This document shows positions 52,529-60,720 of a DNA stretch of 64,000 bases, in pieces. Below the pieces are notes generated by a model. It saw nothing but the letters and a program-made list of their open reading frames with translations. It did no database searches and was not told the origin of the DNA. Each line of letters begins with the position of its first letter. Position 1 is the stretch's first letter. The stretch is from CAVQWT01 sp963717705 (GTDB lineage: Bacteria > Pseudomonadota > Gammaproteobacteria > Burkholderiales > Casimicrobiaceae). The stretch lies in contig CAVQWT010000005.1 in the NCBI GenBank assembly GCA_963717705.1, forward strand, positions 806,001 to 870,000, read 5' to 3'. Position numbers and translations under genes: made by a program.

Positions 52529-53076
52529 GGAGTGTCCTCCATCGGCAGCGTCTCGATCGTGTGCTGCTGGTTGGTGTAGATGCAAAGGTCGCCGGCGATG
52601 GTCAGCGCCTGCTTGACGATGGCAGCCGCCGGCAGCGCGGTGTTGTCGAGCAGCGCCCTGGCCGCCGCCTGCGCGTAGGGGCCGCCCGAGCCGATGGCGA
52701 CGATGCCGTGCTCGGGCTCGAGCACGTCGCCGTTGCCGGTGATCACCAGCGATGCCGTGAGGTCGGCCACCGCGAGCATCGCTTCCAGTCGGCGCAGCAC
52801 GCGGTCCGAGCGCCAGTCCTTGGCGAGCTCGACCGCCGAGCGCGTCAGGTGGCCCTGATGTTTGTCGAGCTTGGCCTCGAACCGCTCGAACAGCGTGAAC
52901 GCATCCGCGGTCGCGCCGGCGAAACCCGCGAGCACGCGGTCGTGATAGATCCGCCGCACCTTGCGCGCGCTCGACTTGATGACGACGGCGCCGAGCGTGA
53001 CCTGGCCGTCGCCGCCGAGCGCAACCGCGCCGTTGCGGCGGACGGAAAGGATCGTGGTGCCGTGGAACTGCTCCAT
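52525..53076 (-). CDS. hslV: ATP-dependent protease peptidase subunit HslV
   Basis: HslV is the proteasome-like threonine peptidase that works with HslU. The 183-residue product reads MEQFHGTTILSVRRNGAVAL, and the catalytic Thr is exposed after removal of a short propeptide before TTILSVRR. GDGQVTLGAVVIKSSARKVR and GNGDVLEPEHGIVAIGSGGP follow. The partner gene hslU is about 8.4 kb away on the opposite strand, so they are not in one operon. Confidence 0.95.
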   Translation of the reverse strand: MEQFHGTTILSVRRNGAVALGGDGQVTLGAVVIKSSARKVRRIYHDRVLAGFAGATADAFTLFERFEAKLDKHQGHLTRSAVELAKDWRSDRVLRRLEAMLAVADLTASLVITGNGDVLEPEHGIVAIGSGGPYAQAAARALLDNTALPAAAIVKQALTIAGDLCIYTNQQHTIETLPMEDTP

Positions 53077-53143
53077 GGGGCGTCGGGTTCGGTGGCTCGT
53101 GGTTAGGACCGGCGGTGGCCGGGATGGTTGCATCGGGTCCGGG

Positions 53144-53208
53144 GCCGGGGTTCCGGCGACCCCGGCATGTGGTGCCGTCCGGCTGCCGCGGCAAGGGCGC
53201 CGGACGGC
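53144..53208. other. Two adjacent GC hairpins between the STAS gene and hslV
   Basis: GCCGGGGT (53144-53151) pairs with ACCCCGGC (53159-53166), and GCCGTCCGGC (53174-53183) pairs with GCCGGACGGC (53199-53208). Neither is followed by a T-tract. They may slow transcription from the double-STAS gene into hslV or be leader structures of hslV. No gene is seen in 53077-53261. Confidence 0.45.
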
Positions 53209-53261
53209 GGAGTCCGGTAACGCCACGGCCCGCGACGGGCGGGCCTCCCGGGATCGAGGGG

Positions 53262-54518
53262 CTAGTCTGCCTTTTTCACGAAATGGCGGGGAGAAATGCC
53301 GATGAGCAGCAGCAACGCGCGGACGATCGGCGTCGCGCCGACGATTTGCACCGCCTTTCGCTGCTGCTCGATCCGGTGGACGGCGTTGAGAAGCGCCCCC
53401 GCGCAGACGAAATCGACCCGCTCGACCGCGGTCATGTCGACCGGGATGATGGCGCGGGTGTGGGCGAATTCCTGCAGCCGCACGAGCTGCGGCGGCATCG
53501 ATCCCGTCATGACGCCGCTCCACGGCAGCATCTCGGCGTTGGGGTCGACGGCGCCGGCTTCGGCGCCGTCGGCGGTCGGCGTGTCGGGCACGACGGGCGG
53601 CTCCGGCGGCGCCACGTCGACCGGGGGCTCCCACGACGGCGGGGACATCTCGAAGGCCACCGCGTACTCGACGGCGCGATCGTCGAACGCCTGCTGGTTG
53701 TGCGACCACTGCAGCAACTCGAGCGCGAGCTGCCACGACCCCTCTCCGCCTTCGCGTCCGCGGCGGACGGCGATGTCGAGCACCGGCTTCATCCGTTCGG
53801 CCCGCTGCAGCAGCAGCGGAAACCGCTTGCGCCGCGCCAGCGCGAGCGCGTCGGCCAGCAACTTGGCGCCCGCATCGTCGAAGCCTGTGACCGACGCGAA
53901 GTCCAGCCGCGCCTGCGGCACATCCTTCTCGATCGCGCGCTTCAGCCCCTCGAGCTGCGGCGCGCTGGCCGCGGTGAGCTTGCCGGTGATGCCGATGTAG
54001 CCGCCGGCCACCGGCCGCAGGGCCGCCTTCGGCTTCGCGCGATCCTCCCATGGGGGCGCCGAGCGCTCGAACTGCACGACGTACTGCAGCGCGTACTGGT
54101 CGAACGCCGCGCGATCTCCCGCGCGCTGCAGCAGGTCGAACAGCGCCAGCCACGCCAGCGGCGACAGCTTGGTGTCGTGATCCCCGATGACGCCCTGTTC
54201 CAGCAACGCACGCGCGGGCTGCGCCTGACCGCTGGCGAACAGCAGCGCGGCGTTCTCCAGCATCGCGCACAGTCCAGGGTTGGCCTGCGCGACCTCGAAT
54301 GATGCAGGTTGCGACGGCGAGAACTCGATCAGGCTGGCGCCGGTCACCGTGATGTCCGCCTGCGCCGGCTGCGGCCGCCCGCGCTCGCCGGGACGCGCGT
54401 CGGCCTGCGCGGCGACCTCGCGCGCCGACACCGGTCGCGCGGGGGCGGGACCGCGGGCCTTGGGGTCGGGGCGAAGCGGTTCAGGCTTCTTCGCCGGGGG
54501 CTTGGAGAACAGGGCCAT
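53262..54518 (-). CDS. Protein with two STAS-like domains and helical repeats
   Basis: This 418-residue soluble protein starts with a Pro/Lys/Arg-rich region (1-55). A short helical module ending in FERSAPPWE (150-158) comes first, then a STAS-like domain (about 173-250, FASVTGFDDAGAKLLADAL), a second helical module ending in FEMSPPSWE (289-297), an acidic linker, and a second STAS-like domain (about 335-415, TAVERVDFVCAGALLNAVHR). STAS domains usually bind nucleotides or partner proteins in signalling. The function is unknown. Confidence 0.78.
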   Translation of the reverse strand: MALFSKPPAKKPEPLRPDPKARGPAPARPVSAREVAAQADARPGERGRPQPAQADITVTGASLIEFSPSQPASFEVAQANPGLCAMLENAALLFASGQAQPARALLEQGVIGDHDTKLSPLAWLALFDLLQRAGDRAAFDQYALQYVVQFERSAPPWEDRAKPKAALRPVAGGYIGITGKLTAASAPQLEGLKRAIEKDVPQARLDFASVTGFDDAGAKLLADALALARRKRFPLLLQRAERMKPVLDIAVRRGREGGEGSWQLALELLQWSHNQQAFDDRAVEYAVAFEMSPPSWEPPVDVAPPEPPVVPDTPTADGAEAGAVDPNAEMLPWSGVMTGSMPPQLVRLQEFAHTRAIIPVDMTAVERVDFVCAGALLNAVHRIEQQRKAVQIVGATPIVRALLLLIGISPRHFVKKAD

Positions 54519-54656
54519 CGAAAGGGAGTGGGGTGCGGCGCCGCGGGGCGGGAAAGGCGTTGGAAACCAAGCCTTTGATTATGTTCCCGGCATACCGATC
54601 CGACAAGCGAGGACGGGCCCGGCGGGGCGCCGGAAGGGCGACGTACCCAAAGCGGA

Positions 54657-54676
54657 ACGGCCGGTTGCCCGGCCGT
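54657..54676. terminator. Terminator-like hairpin downstream of sodB
   Basis: ACGGCCGG (54657-54664) pairs with CCGGCCGT (54669-54676) around a 4-nt loop. On the minus strand it follows sodB by about 40 nt, has a GCAA tetraloop and is followed by TCCGCTTT, which fits an intrinsic terminator. A smaller CCCGC-GAAA-GCGGG hairpin lies between it and sodB. 54519-54656 shows nothing else. Confidence 0.65.
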
Positions 54677-54714
54677 CTTTGCGGTGGCGCGACCCCGCTT
54701 TCGCGGGCGCGGCC

Positions 54715-55320
54715 TCAGGCCTTGCCCAGGTTCTCGGCGGCAAAGTCCCAGTTGAGCAGCTTGTCGATCAGCGCGTTGACGTAGTCGGCGCGCTTGTTCT
54801 GGTAGTCGAGGTAGTAGGCGTGCTCCCACACGTCGATCGTCAGCAGCGGCGTCTGGCCCTTGGTGAATGGAACCTCGGCGTTGCCGGTCTTGACGACCTT
54901 GAGCTTGCCGGCTTCGACGACCAGCCAGCCCCAGCCGGAGCCGAACTGCGACACCGTCGTCGCCGCGAACTCCTTCCTGAAGTTGTCGTAGCCGCCGAGG
55001 TCGCTGTCGATCATCGCGGCCAGCCGGCCCGACGGCTTGCCGCCGCCGTTGGGCTTGAGGCTGTGCCAGTAGAACGTGTGGTTCCAGATCTGCGCCGAGT
55101 TGTTGAAGACGGCAGCCTGGTCGGCCTTGCCGGCCGAGTCGCGGATCACCTTGTCGAGCGCGGCGCCTTCGTGCGCGGTGCCCTTGACGAGGTTGTTGAG
55201 ATTGTCGACGTAGGTCTTGTGGTGCTTGCCGTAATGGAAGCCCAGCGTGTTGGCCGAGATCACCGGCGCGAGCGCGGTGTCGGCGTACGGCAGCGGGGGA
55301 AGGACAAAGGGTTCGGCCAT
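54715..55320 (-). CDS. sodB: Superoxide dismutase, iron type
   Basis: SodB converts superoxide to oxygen and hydrogen peroxide in the cytoplasm. The 201-residue protein has the metal ligands in FHYGKHHKTYVDNLNNLVKG, FNNSAQIWNHTFYWHSLKPN and TIDVWEHAYYLDYQNKRADY. FGSGWGWLVVEAGKLKVVKT favours the iron class. ATG at 55320 was chosen; an upstream in-frame ATG lies before it. It follows dksA by 32 nt. Confidence 0.95.
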   Translation of the reverse strand: MAEPFVLPPLPYADTALAPVISANTLGFHYGKHHKTYVDNLNNLVKGTAHEGAALDKVIRDSAGKADQAAVFNNSAQIWNHTFYWHSLKPNGGGKPSGRLAAMIDSDLGGYDNFRKEFAATTVSQFGSGWGWLVVEAGKLKVVKTGNAEVPFTKGQTPLLTIDVWEHAYYLDYQNKRADYVNALIDKLLNWDFAAENLGKA

Positions 55321-55352
55321 GGTGTCGGACTCCGTAGGGGTGGGGCGGGAGG

Positions 55353-55850
55353 TCAATCCCCGTACATCTTCTGGACGCGCTCGCGCCGCTCCTGCGCTTC
55401 GAGCGAGAGCGTGGCAGTGGGCCGTGCGAGCAGCCGCGCGACGCCGATCGGCTCGCCGGTTTCCTCGCAGTAGCCGTAGCTTCCTTCGTCGATCAACCGC
55501 AGCGACTTCTCGACCTTCTTCAGCAGCTTGCGCTCGCGGTCGCGCGTGCGCAATTCGAGTGTGTACTCCTCCTCGAGGGTCGCCCGGTCCGACGGGTCGG
55601 TGGTGACCTCGTTCTCGCGCAGGTGCTGGCCGGTGTCGTCGGCGTTGTTCAGCAGCTGGTCGCGCAGCTCGACGAGGCGCGCCTTGAAGAACGCGAGCTG
55701 CGCGTCGTTCATGTAGTCCTTTTCCGGCGCCTTCAGCAGGTCTTCCTCGGTGAGGACCTTGACCTTGCGCGGCGCCGCCGGAGCGGACGCGGACGGCGTC
55801 CCCCGGGCGGCGGGGGTTGCTCTAGCGGCGGATGTCTTCGTAGCTGCCAT
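55353..55850 (-). CDS. dksA: RNA polymerase-binding regulator DksA, cysteine-poor form
   Basis: DksA binds the RNA polymerase secondary channel and works with ppGpp on stable-RNA and amino-acid promoters. The 165-residue protein has an Ala-rich N-terminus. The coiled coil follows, with its acidic tip NNADDTGQHLRENEVTTDPS and DRATLEEEYTLELRTRDRER, then SYGYCEETGEPIGVARLLAR with only one of the four zinc-finger cysteines. The missing ones are replaced by Thr, Ser and Ala. Similar cysteine-poor DksA proteins occur in Alpha- and Betaproteobacteria. Confidence 0.92.
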   Translation of the reverse strand: MAATKTSAARATPAARGTPSASAPAAPRKVKVLTEEDLLKAPEKDYMNDAQLAFFKARLVELRDQLLNNADDTGQHLRENEVTTDPSDRATLEEEYTLELRTRDRERKLLKKVEKSLRLIDEGSYGYCEETGEPIGVARLLARPTATLSLEAQERRERVQKMYGD

Positions 55851-56012
55851 CTATGACCTCGGTTGCCTCGGTTGCCGGGGATGCCGCGTCGGCCGGATTC
55901 CGCCCCGGCTGACCGCTCCCCATAAACGATCGATTATATCCTGCAAGCGGCGTGTGCCGCCATCGCCTCGCCCGCCCTCCCGACGGTCGGGGACGGCGGC
56001 GGAGCTTGACCG

Positions 56013-56018
56013 TATAAT
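56013..56018 (+). promoter_or_regulatory. TATAAT -10 box of pyrC
   Basis: A perfect TATAAT lies 34 nt before the pyrC ATG, followed by an A-rich leader (CGAAAAAAATCAACG). TTGACC is only 1 nt upstream and cannot be the -35, and no well-placed -35 is seen. The rest of 55851-56051, between dksA and pyrC, holds no other signal that I recognise. Confidence 0.55.
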
Positions 56019-56051
56019 CGAAAAAAATCAACGCCCTGCCGACAAATTTCC

Positions 56052-57098
56052 ATGCCTTCCCTCCGCGCCCGCGTCACCCTCGCCCGCCCCGACGACTGGC
56101 ACCTCCACCTGCGGGACGGGGATGCGCTGGCCGCCGTCGTCGGCGCGACGGCCCGCGTGTTCGGGCGAGCAATCGTCATGCCCAACCTCAAGCCGCCGGT
56201 CACGACGGTCGCGCAGGCCGCCGCCTACCGCGACCGCATCCTGGCGGCGCGCCCGCCGGGCAGCCGATTCGAGCCGCTGATGACGCTGTATCTGACCGAC
56301 AACACCCCGGCCGACGAGATCGCCGCGGCGCGGGCGTCCGGGTTCGTCCACGCCGTCAAGTACTACCCGGCCGGCGCGACGACGAACTCGGATTCGGGCG
56401 TGACGGCGCTGGAGCGTGCGTATCCCGCACTCGCCGCGATGGAGCGCCATGGTGTCGTGCTCTCGCTGCACGGCGAAGTCACCGACCCGGAAGTCGACAT
56501 GTTCGACCGCGAGCGCGTCTTCGTCGACCGCTCGCTGAGCCGGATCGTGCGCGACTTCCCGGCGCTGAAGGTCGTGCTGGAGCACATCACGACGCGGGAA
56601 GCGGCGCAGTTCGTCGCCGGCGCACCGGCGAACGTGGCCGCGACCGTGACGCCGCAGCACCTGCTGTGGTCGCGCAACGCGCTGTTCGCCGGCGGCATCC
56701 GACCCCACTTCTTCTGCCTGCCCGTACTCAAGCGCGAGACGCACCGGCAGGCGCTGGTGGCGGCGGCGACCTCGGGCAGCCCGAAGTTCTTCCTCGGCAC
56801 CGACAGCGCGCCGCACGCGCGGCACACCAAGGAAAACGCCTGCGGCTGCGCGGGCTGCTACTCGGCGCCCGCCGCGCTGGAGTTCTACGCGACGGCGTTC
56901 GAGGACGCCGGCGCGCTCGATCGTCTCGAGGGCTTCGCGAGCTTCTTCGGCGCCGACTTCTACGGCCTGCCCCGCCCCGCCGACGCCGTCACGCTGCTGC
57001 GAGAGCCCTGGACGCTGCCGACGGAGTACCCGTACGGCGAGCACAGCATCGTGCCCCTGGCCGCCGGCGAGACCGTCCGCTGGCGGCTTGCGCCCTGA
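56052..57098 (+). CDS. pyrC: Dihydroorotase PyrC
   Basis: PyrC cyclises carbamoyl aspartate to dihydroorotate in pyrimidine synthesis. The 348-residue class II enzyme has the first zinc pair in DDWHLHLRDGDALAAVV, the carbamylated Lys in VHAVKYYPAGATTNSDSGV, further ligands in VLSLHGEVTD and VVLEHITTREAAQFV, and the catalytic Asp in FFLGTDSAPHARHTKENA. The length matches E. coli PyrC. Confidence 0.96.
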   Translation: MPSLRARVTLARPDDWHLHLRDGDALAAVVGATARVFGRAIVMPNLKPPVTTVAQAAAYRDRILAARPPGSRFEPLMTLYLTDNTPADEIAAARASGFVHAVKYYPAGATTNSDSGVTALERAYPALAAMERHGVVLSLHGEVTDPEVDMFDRERVFVDRSLSRIVRDFPALKVVLEHITTREAAQFVAGAPANVAATVTPQHLLWSRNALFAGGIRPHFFCLPVLKRETHRQALVAAATSGSPKFFLGTDSAPHARHTKENACGCAGCYSAPAALEFYATAFEDAGALDRLEGFASFFGADFYGLPRPADAVTLLREPWTLPTEYPYGEHSIVPLAAGETVRWRLAP

Positions 57099-57114
57099 CC
57101 GTCGCCCCGGGTGC

Positions 57115-57120
57115 TATCCT
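57115..57120 (+). promoter_or_regulatory. Likely -10 box of rnpB
   Basis: TATCCT lies 9 nt before the expected RNase P RNA 5' end. TTGCGC at 57088-57093 is a possible -35, but the 21-nt spacer is long. Confidence 0.45.
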
Positions 57121-57121
57121 A

Positions 57122-57482
57122 GCGACGCGAAGTCGGCCGGATCGTCGCTCCCGCGTTCGCGCGGGGGAGGAAAGTCCGGGCTCCACAGAGCAGGATGCCG
57201 GGTAACGCCCGGACGCCATACGTCGCCGTTAGCGCGGTTGACCAAAGCGCGGAACAGGGCCACAGAGACGAGTCGCTGCGGACGAGGGTCACACCGAGTC
57301 CGGAGCGGGTGAAACGCGGCAACCTCCATCCGGAGCAACACCAAATAGGCGGACGACGACGCTGCTCGCCGAGTCCGCGGGTAGGTGGCTCGAGCCCGAC
57401 GGCAACGTCGGGCCCAGAAGAATGACGGTCATAGCGCCGCAAGGCGCCGTAACAGAACCCGGCTTACAGGCCGGCTTCGCCT
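57122..57482 (+). ncRNA. rnpB: RNase P RNA (bacterial type A)
   Basis: This is the catalytic RNA that matures the 5' ends of tRNAs. Conserved blocks are the P4 5' half and J region GGAGGAAAGTCCGGGCTCCA followed by CAGAGCAGG, the central GAAACGGCAACCTCC-like segment (as GAAACGCGGCAACCTCC), AAATAGGCGGACGA-type text, and the 3' end ACAGAACCCGGCTTACAGGC. The 5' GAAGTCGGCC pairs with the 3' GGCCGGCTTC as helix P1 (57129 with about 57478). The ends are estimates. It lies between pyrC and the convergent oxidoreductase gene; 57483-57552 holds only a small CCCGG/CCGGG hairpin. Confidence 0.95.
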
Positions 57483-57552
57483 TTATCCGCCGGTCGCACG
57501 GCAGAACGTCGGCCCCCGGTCACCCGGGTCCGACGAATGCGGGCCGTACCGC

Positions 57553-59181
57553 TCAGCGGCGGCCGCGGACGTCGCGCAGCAGTTCGCGCGCGGCGTTCAT
57601 CCCCGGCACGCCGGTGACGCCGCCGCCGGGATGCGCGCCCGACCCGCACAGGTACAGCCCGGCCACCGGCATCCGGTAGTTGCCATGCCCCAGGACGGGC
57701 CGCGCGCTGAACAGCTGGTCGAGCGACAGCGCGCCGTGGAAGATGTCGCCGCCGATGAGCCCGAACTCTCGCTCGAGGTCGAGCGGGGTCAGCGCCCGCC
57801 GGCCCAGCACGCTGCCGCGGAAGCCCGGCGCCAGCTCGTCGACGGTGGCGATCATCAGATCCGCCACCTCGTCGCGCGCGTCGTCCCACGTCCGTCCCGG
57901 CTGCACCGACGGCAGGTCCGGGTGGACGTGCTGGCAGAACAGGCTGGCGACGTGCATTCCCGGCGGCGCCAGCGAATCGTCGACGACCGAGGGGATCAGC
58001 ACCTCGACGATCGGCCGGCGCGACCAGCCTTGGGTCCTGGCGTCGAAGAACGCGCGCTCCATGTACGCGAGCGACGGCGCGCAGACGATGCCGCTCGCGT
58101 GATGCGGCTGCGCGGCGGTCCCGGGCAGGCACCTGAAATCGGGCAGCGCCGACAGGGCGACGTTCATCCGGAACGTGCCGGAACCGCACTTGTACGCGGC
58201 GATGCGCGCGCGGAAATCGGACGGCACCGCGTCGGCGGGAACCAGCCGTTCGAACAGCAGCCGCGGATTGACGTTGGCGGCCACGCGCCGCGCCGCGACG
58301 ACCTCGCCGCCGTCGAGCTCGACGCCGGCGGCGCGGCCGTCGCGCACCAGGACGCGCGCGACCGGCGCCGAGGTGCGCAGCGTCACGCCGCGCGCCTCGC
58401 ATTCGCGCGCCATCGCCTGCGTGATCGCGCCCATGCCGCCGCGCGCGTGGCCCCACTGCCCCGGCTTGCCGTTGACCTCGCCGAACACGTGGTGCAGCAG
58501 CACGTAGGCGGAGCCCGGCGTGTACGGGCTGCCGAAGTTGCCGACGACGCTGTCGAAGCCGAACGCCGCCTTGATCGGCGCCGACTCGAACCAGCGGTCG
58601 AGCACGTCGCCCGCGCTCTTGGTGAAGAGGTCCAGCACGTCGCGCTGGCCGGCGAGGTCCAGCGCGCGGAAGCGCTTCGCGACCTTCCAGGCGTCGAGCA
58701 GCGCGGCGACGTTCGCCATGCCCGTGCCGCCGACGTTGGGCGGGGTCGACGGTAGCAGGTCACGCAGCACCGCGGCGACGCGGTCGAGCATCGCGTAGTA
58801 CGCCGGCAGCGCATCGGCGTCGCGGCGCGAGAATCTCGCCACCTCCGCCTGGGTCGCCGCGAGCCCGCCGCCGACCTTCAGGTAGTCGCCCGGCGCGTTG
58901 CCGAGGGGCAGGAAATTCGAGAACGGCCGCTCGATCACCTCGAGGCCGTGGGCGGCGAGGTTGAGCTCGCGGATCACCCGCGGATTCAGCAGGCTGACCG
59001 TGTAGCTCGCGGTCGAGTTGCGGAAGCCCGGGTGGAATTCCTCGGTCACCGCCGCGCCGCCCAGCACCGCGCGCCGCTCGACCACGCACACCGAGAGGCC
59101 GGCGCCGGCGAGGTACGCGGCGCAGGTCAGGCCGTTGTGGCCGCCCCCCAGGACGACGACGTCGTAGGCCGGGTCAGCCAT
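57553..59181 (-). CDS. PYROXD2-like FAD-dependent oxidoreductase
   Basis: This 542-residue flavoprotein of the phytoene desaturase/PYROXD2 group begins with the FAD motif YDVVVLGGGHNGLTCAAYLA. VERRAVLGGAAVTEEFHPGF, GNFGSPYTPGSAYVLLHHVF and GGMGAITQAMARECEARGV follow. The C-terminal FAD end is GLYLCGSGAHPGGGVTGVPG. Carotenoid genes are absent, so a carotenoid role is not supported; PYROXD2 relatives have unknown substrates. It is convergent with rnpB. Confidence 0.88.
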   Translation of the reverse strand: MADPAYDVVVLGGGHNGLTCAAYLAGAGLSVCVVERRAVLGGAAVTEEFHPGFRNSTASYTVSLLNPRVIRELNLAAHGLEVIERPFSNFLPLGNAPGDYLKVGGGLAATQAEVARFSRRDADALPAYYAMLDRVAAVLRDLLPSTPPNVGGTGMANVAALLDAWKVAKRFRALDLAGQRDVLDLFTKSAGDVLDRWFESAPIKAAFGFDSVVGNFGSPYTPGSAYVLLHHVFGEVNGKPGQWGHARGGMGAITQAMARECEARGVTLRTSAPVARVLVRDGRAAGVELDGGEVVAARRVAANVNPRLLFERLVPADAVPSDFRARIAAYKCGSGTFRMNVALSALPDFRCLPGTAAQPHHASGIVCAPSLAYMERAFFDARTQGWSRRPIVEVLIPSVVDDSLAPPGMHVASLFCQHVHPDLPSVQPGRTWDDARDEVADLMIATVDELAPGFRGSVLGRRALTPLDLEREFGLIGGDIFHGALSLDQLFSARPVLGHGNYRMPVAGLYLCGSGAHPGGGVTGVPGMNAARELLRDVRGRR

Positions 59182-59307
59182 CGCCGCCCTCCTGCGGGGC
59201 GGTGGCGTGCGCAGTCTCAGCCACGGCCGCCCCCGACGTGCGGATGCGGGCAGCCCCCGACCGCGGCGGACGGCGCCGGCGCGCGCGGACGACCGCGCGC
59301 CGCGCCG

Positions 59308-60096
59308 TCAGTCGTCGGCGAGGCCCGCCGCCACGGTCGAAAAGCCCGCGTCGACATAGGTGATCTCGCCGGTGATGGCGCTCGCCAGGTCGGAGAAGTA
59401 GAACGCGGCGACGTTGCCGACTTCGTCGATGGTGACGTTGCGCCGCAGCGGCGCGTTGCGCTCGACGAAGTTGAAGATCTTCGAGAAGCCGCCGATGCCG
59501 GCGGCCGCCAGCGTCTTGATCGGTCCCGCCGAGATGCCGTTGACGCGGATGCCCTCGGGGCCTAGACACGCGGCGAGGTAGCGAACGTTGGCCTCGAGCG
59601 ACGCCTTCGCCAGGCCCATGATGTTGTAGTTCGGCAGCGCGCGCTGCGCGCCCAGGTAGGTGAGCGTCAGCAGCGAGCCGGGGCGCCCCTGCAGCAGCGG
59701 ACGCGCCCCCTTGGCCAGCGCCGCGAAGCTGTACGAGCTGATGTCGTGCGCGGTCGCGAACGCGGCGCGCGAGATGCCGTCGAGGTAGTCGCCGGCGAGC
59801 GCCTCGCGCGGTGCGTAGGCAATCGAATGCAGCATGCCATCGAGCCCGCCCCACTCGCGATGCAGCGTCGCGAACAGCGCGTCGATGTCCTCGTCGCGGG
59901 TCACGTCGCACGGCAGCACCGGGCAGGAGCCGAACTCGGCGGCGACCTTGACGACGCGGTCGCGCAGGTCGTCGTTGACGTAGGTGAAGGCGAGGCTCGC
60001 GCCCTCGCGCGCGCACGCCTTCGCGATGCCGTAGGCGATCGACCGGCTCGAAAGAATGCCGGTGATCAGAATCTTCCTGTCCGCCAGAAAACCCAT
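59308..60096 (-). CDS. fabI: Enoyl-ACP reductase FabI
   Basis: FabI makes the last reduction of each fatty-acid elongation cycle using NADH, and is the target of triclosan and isoniazid-type inhibitors. The 262-residue protein has the divergent SDR cofactor motif ITGILSSRSIAYGIAKACAR, LDGMLHSIAYAPREALAGDY and the catalytic Tyr-x6-Lys in ALPNYNIMGLAKASLEANVR. RVNGISAGPIKTLAAAGIGG follows. The start is MGFLADRKILITG. Confidence 0.96.
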   Translation of the reverse strand: MGFLADRKILITGILSSRSIAYGIAKACAREGASLAFTYVNDDLRDRVVKVAAEFGSCPVLPCDVTRDEDIDALFATLHREWGGLDGMLHSIAYAPREALAGDYLDGISRAAFATAHDISSYSFAALAKGARPLLQGRPGSLLTLTYLGAQRALPNYNIMGLAKASLEANVRYLAACLGPEGIRVNGISAGPIKTLAAAGIGGFSKIFNFVERNAPLRRNVTIDEVGNVAAFYFSDLASAITGEITYVDAGFSTVAAGLADD

Positions 60097-60165
60097 CGTG
60101 ACTCCAGTGGTTGCGCAACGGGGCGCCGCGGCGGGTCCGCCGCCGCGCGCGGGACTCCGGCGCAG

Positions 60166-60720
60166 TTACAGCGTGACGCCCTTCATCGGGCCGATGACGC
60201 CGCAGGCCGCGCGGTTGTTCCTGACGCCCGGCTCGGCTTCGAGCGAGCCGGTCGCTCCGTCGTGGATGACGACCGACCGGCCCACCAATCCGTCGGGGCC
60301 TTCGAGCCGCCATCCGGGGAGCCGGGCGCTGACCGAGCCGGTGCCTTCGGAATTGGTGCTGATGACGACGTGGCGCAGGTCGTCCGCCTTCCCCGGCGGC
60401 GCCCAGGGCGGACCCGCCGAAAATCCGTTCGGCGACGAGCAGTTGCCGTTCGCGTGGATGACCACCCGGAACGAACGTCCCGGCGCGGCGTTGCGCAGTC
60501 CGGCCAGCACCGCCACGAAGCCGTCGCGCTGCTGGAACGTCACCGTCGCCCCCATCGCGCTGCCACCGAGCGACGTCAACCGGGCACCGATGCCGCCGCC
60601 GCCGATCGTGACCCTGTCCGGCACGTCTTCGCCCGCACTGCGGCAACCCGCGACCGCCGCGGCGGCGATCAGCGCGAAGGCCGCGAGCGCGGCCCGCCCC
60701 GGGGCAAGCGTGCGGGTCAC
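60166..60720 (-). CDS. SodC-like lipoprotein lacking most metal ligands
   Basis: This 184-residue lipoprotein precursor (lipobox Cys26 in AAVAGCRSAG) has a Cu,Zn-SOD-like fold. Compared with the adjacent SodC, the first Cu His is Val87, the bridging His is Pro105 and the Zn loop lacks its His/Asp ligands. His89, His153 and the Cys94-Cys173 disulfide pair are kept. It probably cannot act as an ordinary Cu,Zn-SOD. It could be a metal chaperone, a binding protein or a decaying duplicate. GTG at 60720 overlaps the sodC stop. Confidence 0.85.
   Translation of the reverse strand: MTRTLAPGRAALAAFALIAAAAVAGCRSAGEDVPDRVTIGGGGIGARLTSLGGSAMGATVTFQQRDGFVAVLAGLRNAAPGRSFRVVIHANGNCSSPNGFSAGPPWAPPGKADDLRHVVISTNSEGTGSVSARLPGWRLEGPDGLVGRSVVIHDGATGSLEAEPGVRNNRAACGVIGPMKGVTL

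Noticed and set aside
56006..56011. TTGACC as the -35 of pyrC
   Set aside because: It is only one base from the TATAAT box, so it cannot be the -35 for it.
57553..59181. Phytoene desaturase for carotenoid synthesis
   Set aside because: No crtB/crtI-type neighbours, and the sequence fits the PYROXD2-like group better.
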